Assembly (NCBI GenBank): GCA_035517695.1
Contig: DATIYI010000204.1
Location: 59,379-123,378 of the forward strand
Reading direction: 5' to 3'
Origin: DATFVJ01 sp035517695
GTDB lineage: Bacteria > Actinomycetota > Actinomycetes > Streptosporangiales > Streptosporangiaceae
Length of the DNA: 64,000 bases
In this document: positions 1-8,422 of the stretch, one piece after another
Layout: the number at the start of each line of letters is the position of its first letter
Position numbering within the stretch: position 1 is the first letter of the stretch
Program-made: the position numbers and the translations under genes
The notes under the pieces: generated by a model
What the model was told of the DNA's origin: nothing
The model's database searches: none
What the model saw: the letters and a program-made list of their open reading frames with translations, nothing else

Positions 1-1660
1 GGCCAGCTGCCGCCCCCTGCGTTACCTGGTGCGCCGCGCGAATCGCGGCGGTGAGCGCAACGAACTCCTCCTCGAACCCGCCCGCCACATCCGAGCGGGC
101 GAGACCGCCGAACTCGACCTCGGTGCCGTTTCCGGCGGTATCCGCCCCGTCCTGCCCGGCCGTCGCCGGGTGCACACGCACGAAGAGGCGACGCCTGCGG
201 ACAAGGAACGAGAGCAGCAGGCCGAAAACGGCCAAGATGGCCGAAATCAGCGCGGGGACCCGGCCCGGGTCGTAGGTCACCTGCAGACTGATCCACTGCC
301 GGTATCCAGTGAATGTGACAGTCCCGACGCCGTTAGGGAGCTTCATCGACTGCCCAGGGAATAGCGGTCGCGGCTCGATCGGCAGCTCCCGCATACCGCT
401 GGTCTGCAACTGGTACACCGACTGCGGTGCACCCGAGTTCAGGCCCAGGTTGCCCGCATAGGAGACCAGGCTGACCGCCGGGTTCAGCGGCGCGGGGAAG
501 GCGGAGCTGAGCTGCCCGTCGGACGCCACCTCGGTGGGCAGGAAGACGCCGACGAAGCCGAGTTGGTCCGGCTGCGCGTCCGGCACCTTGATCACGCCTT
601 CCGACGTGAAATCGGTATTGTCCGCGGGCAGGAAGGGAACCGCCTGCTGCAGTGCCAGACGGCCCTTCCCATCGGTGATCCGGAACTGCGGCGCGTAGCC
701 GTGACCGAGCAGGTACACCTTCGCCCCGTCGATGTTCAGGGGGTGGTTGACCTGCAGATCGTAGCGGCGGATGGGAGTGCCAGGCTGCTGCTGGTATCGA
801 AGCGAGGCGGCGAACGACGACGGCTCGCCACGCAACGGGCCGGAGGCAATGTAGCTCGCGCTGAACTTGTCCAGCCAGATCGTGAACGGCTGCAGGTCAC
901 CAGGGGCGACCGCACGGCCCGGATGGTACTGGTCGTAATCGGCGACCGTATTGGCGAAGCCATCACCCTCGGTGAGGAGGATATCCGCCTTGTAGCCGAA
1001 CAAAGCCCCGAGTCCCACCGCGGCCAGCAACGCGAGCAGCGCGATGTGGAAGAGCAGGTTTCCCGTCTCCCGCAGGTAGCCCTTCTCCGCCGCAACCCAG
1101 CCGTCGCCGGTCCGCAGCCGGAATCCCTCGCCGGATAGCAGGCGGGTTGCGACCGCAAGAGCCTCCGCTGGCTGCTGGGTCGTCCGGTAGGCAGACCCGA
1201 AAGGCAGCCGCGCCGGATGCCGTGGTGCGGCGGGCGGCTTCGCGCGCGCCGATACCGCCAGGCGGAACGCACGCGGCAGCACGCAGCCCGCGAGCGATGC
1301 GAACAGCAGCAGGTAGATCGCGGCGAACCAGGGTGCGGCGAACACATCGAACAGCGACAGCCTGTTCAGCAGCGGGCCGAGAAGCGGGTGCTGGCTGATG
1401 TACTGCTGCACCTTGGTTGGGTCGGTCCCGTTCTGCGGCAGCATCGAGCCAGGCACGCTCGCCACGGCGAGCAGGAAGAGCAACACGAGCGCTGTGCGCA
1501 TCGAGGTGAGCTGACGCCAGCACCACCGCAGCCAGCCCATTATCCCGAACGGCTTCGCGGGCTGACCCGCGGTCTCTTCCTGGGCACCGTCCTTGGGCAG
1601 ATACTGCCCGGCGTCCTGGCCGGCCTGATCGGCCACGCCAGTGGCCCGCGCACCTGTCAT
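1..1660 (-). CDS. resB: cytochrome c biogenesis protein ResB (3' end outside window)
   Basis: ResB acts with CcsA/ResC in the membrane complex that carries heme to, and assembles, c-type cytochromes outside the membrane. The minus-strand frame is open from the ATG at 1660 to the window edge (553 codons). Hydrophobic segments lie near residues 45-65 (following MGWLRWCWRQLTS), 100-120 and 190-215. A long extracytoplasmic domain follows, then a last membrane segment (VPALISAILAVFGLLLSFLV). This is the ResB topology, and the length is near the family's usual 540-560 residues. A GGAAGGTGG stretch precedes the ATG by about 11 bases, and the start lies 4 bases past the resA stop, so the two are co-transcribed. 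CcdA is not encoded between them. The C-terminus and any ccsA/ccsB lie outside the window. Confidence 0.88.
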   Translation of the reverse strand, partial: MTGARATGVADQAGQDAGQYLPKDGAQEETAGQPAKPFGIMGWLRWCWRQLTSMRTALVLLFLLAVASVPGSMLPQNGTDPTKVQQYISQHPLLGPLLNRLSLFDVFAAPWFAAIYLLLFASLAGCVLPRAFRLAVSARAKPPAAPRHPARLPFGSAYRTTQQPAEALAVATRLLSGEGFRLRTGDGWVAAEKGYLRETGNLLFHIALLALLAAVGLGALFGYKADILLTEGDGFANTVADYDQYHPGRAVAPGDLQPFTIWLDKFSASYIASGPLRGEPSSFAASLRYQQQPGTPIRRYDLQVNHPLNIDGAKVYLLGHGYAPQFRITDGKGRLALQQAVPFLPADNTDFTSEGVIKVPDAQPDQLGFVGVFLPTEVASDGQLSSAFPAPLNPAVSLVSYAGNLGLNSGAPQSVYQLQTSGMRELPIEPRPLFPGQSMKLPNGVGTVTFTGYRQWISLQVTYDPGRVPALISAILAVFGLLLSFLVRRRRLFVRVHPATAGQDGADTAGNGTEVEFGGLARSDVAGGFEEEFVALTAAIRAAHQVTQGAAAG

Positions 1661-1664
1661 GTGG

Positions 1665-2333
1665 TCAGCCGCCACCTTCCGACGATGACGACCCGCCTGG
1701 ACCTGCCGCGGCCAACCCGCTGATCTGGTTCTTCAGGCTCGTATAGTCCACGGACCCGATGATCCGTGCGGCGATCCGCCCCGTGCGGTCAATCACAAGT
1801 GTGCTCGGGATCGCCGCGGGCGGAACGGTGTCGCGGAACGCGAGCAGAACCTGCCCGGCCGGGTCGTAAAGGCTCGGATATGTGATCCCGAAGCTCCGCT
1901 CGTACGCCGCGCCGTTGAGCTGCCCTGGATCCTTGATGTTGACGCCGACGAACTGGACACCCTTGGCCTGAAAGGTGCGCGACAACTGGGCAAGCGCCGG
2001 CGCCTCGGAGCGGCAGGGTGAGCACCAGGACGCCCAGAAGTTCAGCACGACGACCTTGCCGCGGTAGTTGCTCAGGCTGAGCCGCTGCCCGGTCAGCGTG
2101 ACGCCGGAGACCTGCGGGGCCTGCGGGCGCTGGCCGGATCGGTAGGCCGTGGTACCGACTGTCCCGCCGATGTAATTGGTATCGCCAGTTCCTGGGCCGC
2201 TCGAGGCCGCAGGCCCAGCCGAGCATCCCGCGAGGGCCAGCGTCGCGGGCAGCACGCCAAGCACCGCTAGAACCACCGCGGCGATGCCCGTCCGCAGAGG
2301 GGCTGGAGTGGTGGTGCGGGGCGACCGAGGCAC
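1665..2333 (-). CDS. resA: thiol-disulfide oxidoreductase, ResA/TlpA family lipoprotein
   Basis: Extracytoplasmic thioredoxin-fold protein that keeps apocytochrome c CXXCH cysteines reduced before heme attachment. A GTG start at 2333 is preferred because AGGAG lies 8 bases upstream; the frame is open further back but that stretch looks non-coding. The product is about 222 residues: a signal region ending in a lipobox (LALAGC, so probably lipid-anchored), a linker, then a thioredoxin domain with the active site WASWCSPCRSEAP and the TlpA-type IPSTLVIDRTGRIAARIIG segment. The C-terminus is Gly/Ser-rich. It is directly followed by resB, which supports a role in cytochrome c maturation. In vivo reductant is uncertain because the usual CcdA partner is not adjacent. 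Confidence 0.88.
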   Translation of the reverse strand: MPRSPRTTTPAPLRTGIAAVVLAVLGVLPATLALAGCSAGPAASSGPGTGDTNYIGGTVGTTAYRSGQRPQAPQVSGVTLTGQRLSLSNYRGKVVVLNFWASWCSPCRSEAPALAQLSRTFQAKGVQFVGVNIKDPGQLNGAAYERSFGITYPSLYDPAGQVLLAFRDTVPPAAIPSTLVIDRTGRIAARIIGSVDYTSLKNQISGLAAAGPGGSSSSEGGG

Positions 2334-2448
2334 TGGATGATCTCCTACAGGCGGCAAATTCTCCGCCCTATTGTGCCGGGAGGGCCCCCTGCGGCCGGCA
2401 CTGGGCCGGCAGTTCGTACCGACCCGCCTAGGACCGGCCGCGAATTCC

Positions 2449-2476
2449 ATGATCCAGAAGTGTTTTTCTGGATCAT
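2449..2476. promoter_or_regulatory. perfect 11-bp inverted repeat between histidine phosphatase and resA
   Basis: ATGATCCAGAA (2449-2459) and TTCTGGATCAT (2466-2476) are exact reverse complements around a 6-base loop. The site lies in the 193-base gap between two minus-strand genes, about 120 bases upstream of the resA start. The arms are AT-richer than the surroundings. It could be a repressor operator for resA-resB or an RNA hairpin; no U-tract follows on the minus strand, so a classical terminator is less likely. Confidence 0.5.
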
Positions 2477-2526
2477 TCCCGAAAACGCTCCCAAGGTCAT
2501 GGTTGGCCGAGGGCAGCGCGCTCGTT

Positions 2527-3165
2527 TCAGGCTCCTGGCACGTCCGGGCGGTTGCTTGCGATCCCGGCCGGCTCGAAGTAGCCGATGCTCACGATCTTGG
2601 CTCCTTCGTAGGTGAAACTTGTCAGGCTGGCGAGCCCGCACTGTCGGCGTCCTGGATTGTGCCAGAGCTTGCCGCCCTCGACGGCGCGGCGTGCGATCCA
2701 GATCGGCAGCTGGTGACTCACGCAGACCGCTTCGTGCCCGCGTGCCGCATCACGGGCGGCGGTCGTCGCCGCAAGCATCCTGTCCGCGATCTCGCTATAG
2801 GGCTCTCCCCACGACGGGCGGAAGGGGTTGCGCAGCTTTACCCAATGCTGGGGGCGGCGCAGCGACCCGTCGCCCACCCCGAACGTGAGGCCCTCGAAAT
2901 GGTTGCCCGCCTCGATCAGGCGGCCGTCAATGGCGACGGGCAAGCCGAACTGTTCCGCCACCGGCCCGGCCGTCTCCCGCGCACGCTCGAGCGGCGACGA
3001 GAAGACGGCGGTGACGTCGCGCGCGGCAAGATGGCGCGCGGCAACCTTGGCCATCAGCAGGCCCTCGTCGGACAGGTGAAATCCTGGCAGCCTGCCGTAG
3101 AGCACCCGGCGCGGGTTGTCGACCTGCCCGTGCCTGAGCAGATGAACCACGGTCGTCTCGGTCAT
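2527..3165 (-). CDS. histidine phosphatase family protein (phosphoglycerate-mutase-like)
   Basis: 212 residues of the histidine phosphatase superfamily. The signature LLRHGQ near residue 11 carries the phospho-acceptor histidine. SSPLERARETA supplies the phosphate-pocket arginine, LIEAGNHFEGLTFG the acidic residue region, and VSHQLPIWIARR the second catalytic histidine. Length and motifs fit the small cytosolic phosphatases usually annotated as phosphoglycerate mutase family. Genes of this family are often found just upstream of resA/resB in actinobacteria, so a link to cytochrome biogenesis or to the nearby hem genes is possible, but the substrate cannot be deduced. Same strand as resA with a 193-base gap, so possibly a separate transcription unit. 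Confidence 0.85.
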   Translation of the reverse strand: MTETTVVHLLRHGQVDNPRRVLYGRLPGFHLSDEGLLMAKVAARHLAARDVTAVFSSPLERARETAGPVAEQFGLPVAIDGRLIEAGNHFEGLTFGVGDGSLRRPQHWVKLRNPFRPSWGEPYSEIADRMLAATTAARDAARGHEAVCVSHQLPIWIARRAVEGGKLWHNPGRRQCGLASLTSFTYEGAKIVSIGYFEPAGIASNRPDVPGA

Positions 3166-3450
3166 GTCGTGGTCAGCCTACCGGCAGGCCCGGTCATCTC
3201 ATCGGGAGCCGCCGCCCCGTTCCGGCCTGGCGGATCCGGGGCCGCCGGCTGCCGCGTAGGCTGTGATCAGCACGCGGTTGCGCCTAGGGTTCCGCGCCCG
3301 GCCCGCCCAACGACTTACACAATCAGGGTCGGCGGTCTGGACCGAGCGGCGCTAAGAACCGTCTCAGGCGGCCAACACCTCACGGGAGAAAAGCCTCGAG
3401 GGTCCCAGTTCGACGTGCCCGGATGGGCCTGAACGGACAGGAGACCGCCC

Positions 3451-4311
3451 GTGAGCGTCACCGCCGTATCCCTGATCGCCGTGGCCGCTGTGGCGCACGC
3501 GAGTTGGAATCTCTTCAGCAAGCAGGCCGCGGCAGCTGGCACGATCGCTTTCGTCTGGATGCTGACCGCGTTCGGCACGGTCAGCTACCTGCCGGCGCTC
3601 GGCATCGACCTCGCCGTGACTCACCCTCACCTGCGCAGCCTCGCGTTAGTGTTCCTTGGCGGTACGGCGCTGCTGCACATCGGGTACTTCCTCACGCTGC
3701 AGCACGGCTACACATCAGGCGACCTCTCCCTCGTGTACCCGGTTTCCCGCGGCAGCGGCCTGCTGCTGTCGAGCTTCGTGGCGATCCCCCTCTATGCCGA
3801 GCATCCAGGGCCGGCCGGGATCGCGGGGATCCTGTTGATCTCGGGCGGGGTGATCGTCCTCAGCCTGCCCGATCGCGCCGCCATGCCCCGCGCCACAGCG
3901 ATCACGTTTGGCCTGCTGACGGGGACCTTCATCGCCGGATACACGCTATGGGACAAGTACGCTGTCTCGAGCCTGCACATCCCGCCGCTGCTGGAAGAGT
4001 GGGCCGCGGGCGCCGGGGTGGCGATCGTGCTCGCGCCACTGGCCGTCACGAACACCGGACGGCTCGCCTTGCTGTGGCGCGATTACCGCGGGCAGGTGCT
4101 TGGCGCGGCGATCCTGTCGCCGCTCGCTTACATCCTTGTTCTTACCGCGCTGGCGTTCAGCCCGGTCAGCTCGATCGCGCCGGCCAGGGAGATCAGCGTC
4201 CTGATCGGCGTGCTGCTCGGCCGCCGGCTGCTCGGCGAACGCAACCTGGGCCGGCGGCTCGGTGCGGCCCTGGCCATCACGGCCGGCGTAGCCGCCATCA
4301 TCGCCGGCTAG
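3451..4311 (+). CDS. EamA/DMT-superfamily permease
   Basis: 286-residue integral membrane protein with about ten hydrophobic segments in two similar halves, the arrangement of drug/metabolite transporter (DMT, EamA) exporters. The first half contains AHASWNLFSKQA and TLQHGYTSGDLSLVYPVSRGSG, the second TGTFIAGYTLWDKYAV and SSIAPAREISVLIGVLLGRRLLGE. This placement of polar residues and the final LGRRLGAALAITAGV helix are typical of the fold. The GTG start at 3451 has GGAG about 9 bases upstream. It is divergent from the histidine phosphatase gene and convergent with hemL. Substrate unknown; amino acids or small metabolites are common for the family. Confidence 0.85.
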   Translation: MSVTAVSLIAVAAVAHASWNLFSKQAAAAGTIAFVWMLTAFGTVSYLPALGIDLAVTHPHLRSLALVFLGGTALLHIGYFLTLQHGYTSGDLSLVYPVSRGSGLLLSSFVAIPLYAEHPGPAGIAGILLISGGVIVLSLPDRAAMPRATAITFGLLTGTFIAGYTLWDKYAVSSLHIPPLLEEWAAGAGVAIVLAPLAVTNTGRLALLWRDYRGQVLGAAILSPLAYILVLTALAFSPVSSIAPAREISVLIGVLLGRRLLGERNLGRRLGAALAITAGVAAIIAG

Positions 4312-4553
4312 TGCGCTCACGACGAAACGCCCACGATCCGCGGCCGGGTCAGATTTCCTGCGCTACCGGCTGGAAGACTGACCAGGTAAGGGATCATGAA
4401 CGCGGTGGACGCTTGAGCCGCGGCAGCCGTGCGGCGTCGCTCGGTGCGGAACACCCGCGGGACATCCGCCAGGGGCATGATCGCTATGCGTGCGGCACCG
4501 CGTTCCCCGCGGACGCGGCGCGGACGCCTGAGCGAACTGCCCCGCGCAGCCGT

Positions 4554-5858
4554 TCAGCTATCCCCAAGCGCCTGGGCGGCGGCCTTCGCGGCGCTGGGCA
4601 GCGCGGCGGCGACGAGGTCGAGTGCGGCCTCGTCGTGTGCCGCGGACAGGAACCAGACCTCATACGGCGACGGCGGTAGGTACACCCCCGCGTCAAGCAT
4701 CGCGTGAAAGAAGGCCGCGTAGGCGGCGCCGCTTTGTGCCCGCGCCCCGTCGAAGTCGCACACCTGGCCAGTAACGCCGAGGAAAATGGAGAATAGATTC
4801 CCCGCGGACTGAAGGCGGTGCGGTACGCCTGCCGCCGTGAGGGCGTCAGCCGCGAGCGCCGCGACCCGAGCGGCCGCGGAATCGACCCGTTCGTAGAGGC
4901 CGTCCGTGCACTCGCGGAGCGTGGCGAGGCCCGCCGCGACGGCAACCGGGTTACCCGACAGCGTCCCCGCCTGGTATACCGGGCCGGCTGGTGCCAGCCG
5001 ATCCATAATCTCCGCCCGGCCACCGAAGGCGGCCGCAGGCAACCCGCCGCCCATCACCTTCCCGAACGTCATCAGGTCCGCGGCCACGCCCTCGCGCCCG
5101 TACCAGCCGGAACTGGTCACCCGGAAACCGGTCAGGACCTCGTCGAGCACGAAAAGTGCCCCGTGCTGCGCGCACAGTTCCGCGAGCATCCTGTTGAATC
5201 CGGGCGCCGGGGGCACGACACCCATGTTGGCCGGGCACGCCTCCGTGATCAGGCACGCGATCTCGCCACCGTGACGCGCGAACGCCGCCCGGACCGCACC
5301 GGGGTCGTTGTACGGCAGCACGACCGTGTCGGCGGCCGCAGCACCTGTCACACCCGGGCTATCCGGCAGGCCGAAGGTGGCCACCCCCGAGCCCGCGGCG
5401 GCGAGCAGCGCGTCGACGTGCCCGTGGTAGCAGCCTGCGAACTTCACCAGTTTGGCCCGTCCGGTCCAGCCGCGGGCCAGTCGCACCGCTGACATGGTGG
5501 CCTCGGTGCCAGAATTCACCAGCCGGACCTTCTCGACCGGCGTCCGCGCGACGATCTCCTCGGCCAGTTCCACCTCGCCAGGGGTCGCGGTCCCGAACGA
5601 GGTGCCCCGCTCCGCCGCTCGCGCCGTCGCGCTGACGACCACCGGGTGCGCATGCCCAAGGATCAGTGGACCCCACGAGCAGACGAGATCCACATACTCG
5701 CGGCCGTCCACGTCGGTCAAAAACGGCCCGCTGCCCGACACCATGAAGCGCGGTACACCACCAACACCACCGAACGCGCGAACCGGCGAATTCACCCCGC
5801 CGGGCGTCACAGCCGCAGCGCGGCGGAACAGGTCAGCGGACAGATCGGTCGTGGTCAC
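4554..5858 (-). CDS. hemL: glutamate-1-semialdehyde 2,1-aminomutase
   Basis: PLP enzyme converting glutamate-1-semialdehyde to 5-aminolevulinate, the second step of the C5 tetrapyrrole pathway whose first enzyme (hemA) is at 11214-12638. The 434 residues match the family length. Visible motifs are TPGGVNSPVRAFGGVGG near the N-terminus, NSGTEATMSAVRLARG (cofactor phosphate binding), FAGCYHGHVDALL, LDEVLTGFRV (Asp to the pyridine nitrogen) and TFGKVMGGGLPAAAFGG (Schiff-base lysine). The start codon overlaps the stop of the upstream prim-pol-domain gene by 4 bases (ATGA), so the two are probably translationally coupled. It is separated from hemB by the upstream gene and an 812-base gene-free region, so it may not belong to the rex-hem transcript. 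Confidence 0.95.
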   Translation of the reverse strand: MTTTDLSADLFRRAAAVTPGGVNSPVRAFGGVGGVPRFMVSGSGPFLTDVDGREYVDLVCSWGPLILGHAHPVVVSATARAAERGTSFGTATPGEVELAEEIVARTPVEKVRLVNSGTEATMSAVRLARGWTGRAKLVKFAGCYHGHVDALLAAAGSGVATFGLPDSPGVTGAAAADTVVLPYNDPGAVRAAFARHGGEIACLITEACPANMGVVPPAPGFNRMLAELCAQHGALFVLDEVLTGFRVTSSGWYGREGVAADLMTFGKVMGGGLPAAAFGGRAEIMDRLAPAGPVYQAGTLSGNPVAVAAGLATLRECTDGLYERVDSAAARVAALAADALTAAGVPHRLQSAGNLFSIFLGVTGQVCDFDGARAQSGAAYAAFFHAMLDAGVYLPPSPYEVWFLSAAHDEAALDLVAAALPSAAKAAAQALGDS

Positions 5859-6541
5859 CAGTCACCAGCCTCCTCACACGCATCGACCAGAACAGGAAGA
5901 ACCCGCATCGAATCCGGCAGCGACCGGCCTGCCGGCGAGCAGATCCAGTGCGCCTGCTGTCCGGAAATATGCCGCGACGGCGGAGCGAGCACGAAACTGT
6001 CCCGGCAATGCCAGCGTAGGCCAGGGGTTTCCGCGATACTGCCAGGGGCGCAGTCCAGGTGACACGACCACCATTCGCCCTCGTCGACCGGCACGCCGCG
6101 GGTGGCGACGAAAAAAAGGCACCTGTCCGGGCCGCACGCCGCCACCGGGCCTGGATCCTCGCTGGACTGAGCGAATCTGTCGAGCGCGAGATGGCCGGCC
6201 GCCGCCGGGACGTCGAGGACGTCAAAGACACGGCCGCTTATCAGGAGAAGGTTCGCGTCCGGCTGGTCGCGCCACCATTTCGCGATCACCGCCGTGTCCA
6301 CTGTCGCCTGGATCTGCCAGGCCGGGGACACCGGATGCGCGCCGGGATCCGGGCAGCCGACCCGGTCGCAGGAGCAGGCACGGCCGGTGCTGTGCGACAA
6401 CGGCCCGCCCGGCGACTGCTGCGCTCCCCGCAGCGGGAATGCCCCGGCGCACACCGGCCAGCCAATCTCCGCGTAGGCGGTCGCGGCGGCGAGCCGCTCG
6501 CGGAGCTTTCTGCGCCCGCGGCGCGACACCACTTCGACCAT
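5855..6541 (-). CDS. bifunctional DNA primase/polymerase (prim-pol) N-terminal-domain-like protein
   Basis: 228 residues resembling the N-terminal part of prim-pol domains. It begins with an AAATAYAEIGWPVCAGAFPL segment, then a Cys-rich loop (CSCDRVGCPDPGAHP), then PAWQIQATVDTAVIAKWWRDQPDANLLLISGRVFDVLDVPAAAG, the usual place of a catalytic acidic pair (here VFDVLDVP). No helicase or C-terminal primase domain follows. Such stand-alone proteins are known beside hemL in some actinobacteria; their function is unclear and they may not be active primases. The gene ends in the ATGA that starts hemL, implying co-translation. The start at 6541 follows the gene-free repeat region; a weak purine stretch is the only RBS hint. 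Confidence 0.7.
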   Translation of the reverse strand: MVEVVSRRGRRKLRERLAAATAYAEIGWPVCAGAFPLRGAQQSPGGPLSHSTGRACSCDRVGCPDPGAHPVSPAWQIQATVDTAVIAKWWRDQPDANLLLISGRVFDVLDVPAAAGHLALDRFAQSSEDPGPVAACGPDRCLFFVATRGVPVDEGEWWSCHLDCAPGSIAETPGLRWHCRDSFVLAPPSRHISGQQAHWICSPAGRSLPDSMRVLPVLVDACEEAGDW

Positions 6542-7353
6542 TGGCTACCCCCCCAACCACAGTTGTGCGCACTAGGCCACACCTGAAAAGCGCTGTACCT
6601 GAAAGGCGCCGTACCTGAAAAGCACCGTGCCCGCTGGCTTTAAGCACCGTGCCCGCTGGTTTTAAGCACCGTGCCCGCTGGATTTAACTTCCTGCCGGCT
6701 GGCAGCCCGCTGGCTTTGACCACTGTGCTCACCTTTTGGGCACTCGCCCGCGTCTTCCAGCACCAGGACAAACGCCTTTCCGCCATTGTGCTCCTACCCC
6801 GGCGGCGCGGGCGACCGTGCGTTCGTGCTGGGTCCGGGGTTCCCTACAGATGATGCGGGACCTTCCATAAGGCGGCAGTTAAGCCGCAAACAAATCCTCT
6901 GGTAATCATCCGGACGGGCGGCGGTGAGCTGTGCCCGGATAGCCCGAACTAACCGGCTGCCACTGGCCACGCGGCGAGCCACGGTTCTCATGATCGCCGA
7001 AGTGCTCCAAGTATGGTGTAATATCGCCGGGATCATGCAATGCGCCCTTTTGCACGGCTGTCACGGGTCACGGGTCACGTCCAGGGGGTCGTTAGCGAGC
7101 GCGCACTGCCGTCCGCGAGCCGGGTGCACTGCCGTTGCCGATTCCCCGCGCAGCCGGTAGCAAGTCCATGCACTGCCATTGACGACTCGGCTGTACCGGC
7201 GTAGGCGAATCCGTCCCGCAGCCATTAAGCCTGTGGCGCCCGGAAGGACCTTCGGGATCCCCCCGGATCCCCCCGGACCGCAGCGGCCCGCTCATTGCTG
7301 GACGAGCATCGCCAATTCACGTATCAGGATATAGATCGCGAATGGTGCAGAGT
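6542..7353. other. 812-base gene-free region between prim-pol gene and hemB
   Basis: No ORF here has recognisable protein features or a convincing ribosome-binding site. The left part holds two sets of short tandem repeats (6581-6628 and 6620-6685). The middle (about 6865-6905) is AT-richer than its surroundings. The right part has diverged copies of a GCACTGCCG-containing stretch (around 7108, 7130 and 7172) and a doubled GGATCCCCCC at about 7255-7277. The upstream promoter of the prim-pol/hemL pair should lie here. Confidence 0.6.
6581..6685. repeat. two adjoining tandem-repeat sets (3 x 16 bp, 3 x 22 bp)
   Basis: Three 16-base units of the form ACCTGAAARGCRCYGT occupy 6581-6596, 6597-6612 and 6613-6628. 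They run directly into three 22-base units beginning AAGCACCGTGCCCGCTGG at 6620, 6642 and 6664, which differ only at the 19th-20th bases. The array starts about 40 bases upstream of the prim-pol gene start. The units lack spacers, so this is not a CRISPR. Confidence 0.85.
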
Positions 7354-8337
7354 TCAGAGGCGCCGGGCAGCCTCGGCGGCCCAGTAGGTCAGGATCATGT
7401 CCGCCCCCGCCCGCCGGATCGCGGTGAGCGTTTCCATGATCACCCGATCGCGGTCCAGCCAGCCGTTCGCCGCGGCGGCCTCGACCATCGCGTACTCGCC
7501 GCTTACCTGGTACGCGGCGACGGGCACATGCACGGTGTCGGCGACCCGGCGGACGATGTCCAGGTAGGCGAGCGCCGGTTTGACCAGGACCGCGTCCGCG
7601 CCCTCGTCTATGTCGAGCAGGACCTCGCGCAGCGCCTCGTCGGAACGTGGCGGGTCCATCTGGTACGCGGCCCGGTCGCCGAATTGCGGCGCACACTCAG
7701 CCGCGTCACGGAACGGCCCGTAGAACGCCGACGCGTACTTGGCCGAATACGCAAGCACGGCCACATCCGGGTAGCCGGCCTGATCGAGCGCACCGCGGAT
7801 CGCCGCCACCTGGCCGTCCATCATGCCGCTCGGCGCGACCACCTGCGCACCCGCCGCCGCCTGCGCGACCGCTATCGCCGCGTAGCGCTCCAGCGTCGCA
7901 TCGTTGTCCACCTCGCCGGCGGCGGTCAGCATGCCGCAGTGGCCGTGGTCGGTGTACTCGTCCAGGCACAAATCCGACATCACCACCGTGCCGTCGCCGA
8001 CTTCGGTGTGAACCTCACGCAGCGCCAACTGGACAATGCCAGCCGGGTCATCAGCCGCCGAACCGCGGCCGTCCTTGACCGAAGGGATCCCGAACAAGAT
8101 CAGCCCGCCGACACCCGCGTCGACCGCATCGAGCGCCGCCTTGCGCAGGCTGTCCCTCGTGTGCTGGACCACCCCTGGCATCGACCCGATGAGCTGCGGC
8201 TCGGTGATCCCCTCCTTGACGAACATCGGAAGGATCAGATCAGCGGGACGGACGGTCACCTCCGCCACGAGGCGGCGCAGCGCGGCGCTGCGCCTAAGTC
8301 TGCGCGGCCGCGCGGCAGGGAAGCTTGCACTCATCAC
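7354..8337 (-). CDS. hemB: delta-aminolevulinic acid dehydratase (porphobilinogen synthase)
   Basis: Condenses two 5-aminolevulinate molecules into porphobilinogen. 327 residues, normal length. The two active-site lysines are visible in LAYSAKYASAFYGPFR and VLVKPALAYLDIV. The metal-site segment reads DLCLDEYTDHGHCG: two of the three zinc cysteines are present and the middle one is Asp, a mixed type intermediate between zinc enzymes and the magnesium forms. The substrate-binding arginine region GDRAAYQMDPP and the C-terminal QVSGEYAM are present. It is downstream of cobA/hemD with an 85-base gap on the same strand, so probably the last gene of the rex-hemACD(B) operon. Confidence 0.95.
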   Translation of the reverse strand: MMSASFPAARPRRLRRSAALRRLVAEVTVRPADLILPMFVKEGITEPQLIGSMPGVVQHTRDSLRKAALDAVDAGVGGLILFGIPSVKDGRGSAADDPAGIVQLALREVHTEVGDGTVVMSDLCLDEYTDHGHCGMLTAAGEVDNDATLERYAAIAVAQAAAGAQVVAPSGMMDGQVAAIRGALDQAGYPDVAVLAYSAKYASAFYGPFRDAAECAPQFGDRAAYQMDPPRSDEALREVLLDIDEGADAVLVKPALAYLDIVRRVADTVHVPVAAYQVSGEYAMVEAAAANGWLDRDRVIMETLTAIRRAGADMILTYWAAEAARRL

Positions 8338-8422
8338 CCATCACTCCTCATTCCCCGTTGGTTGCCGCCCCCGGGCCGTGGCCAGCGCTGCTGCCGGCCA
8401 CGAAGTCCACGATGTCGCCGCG

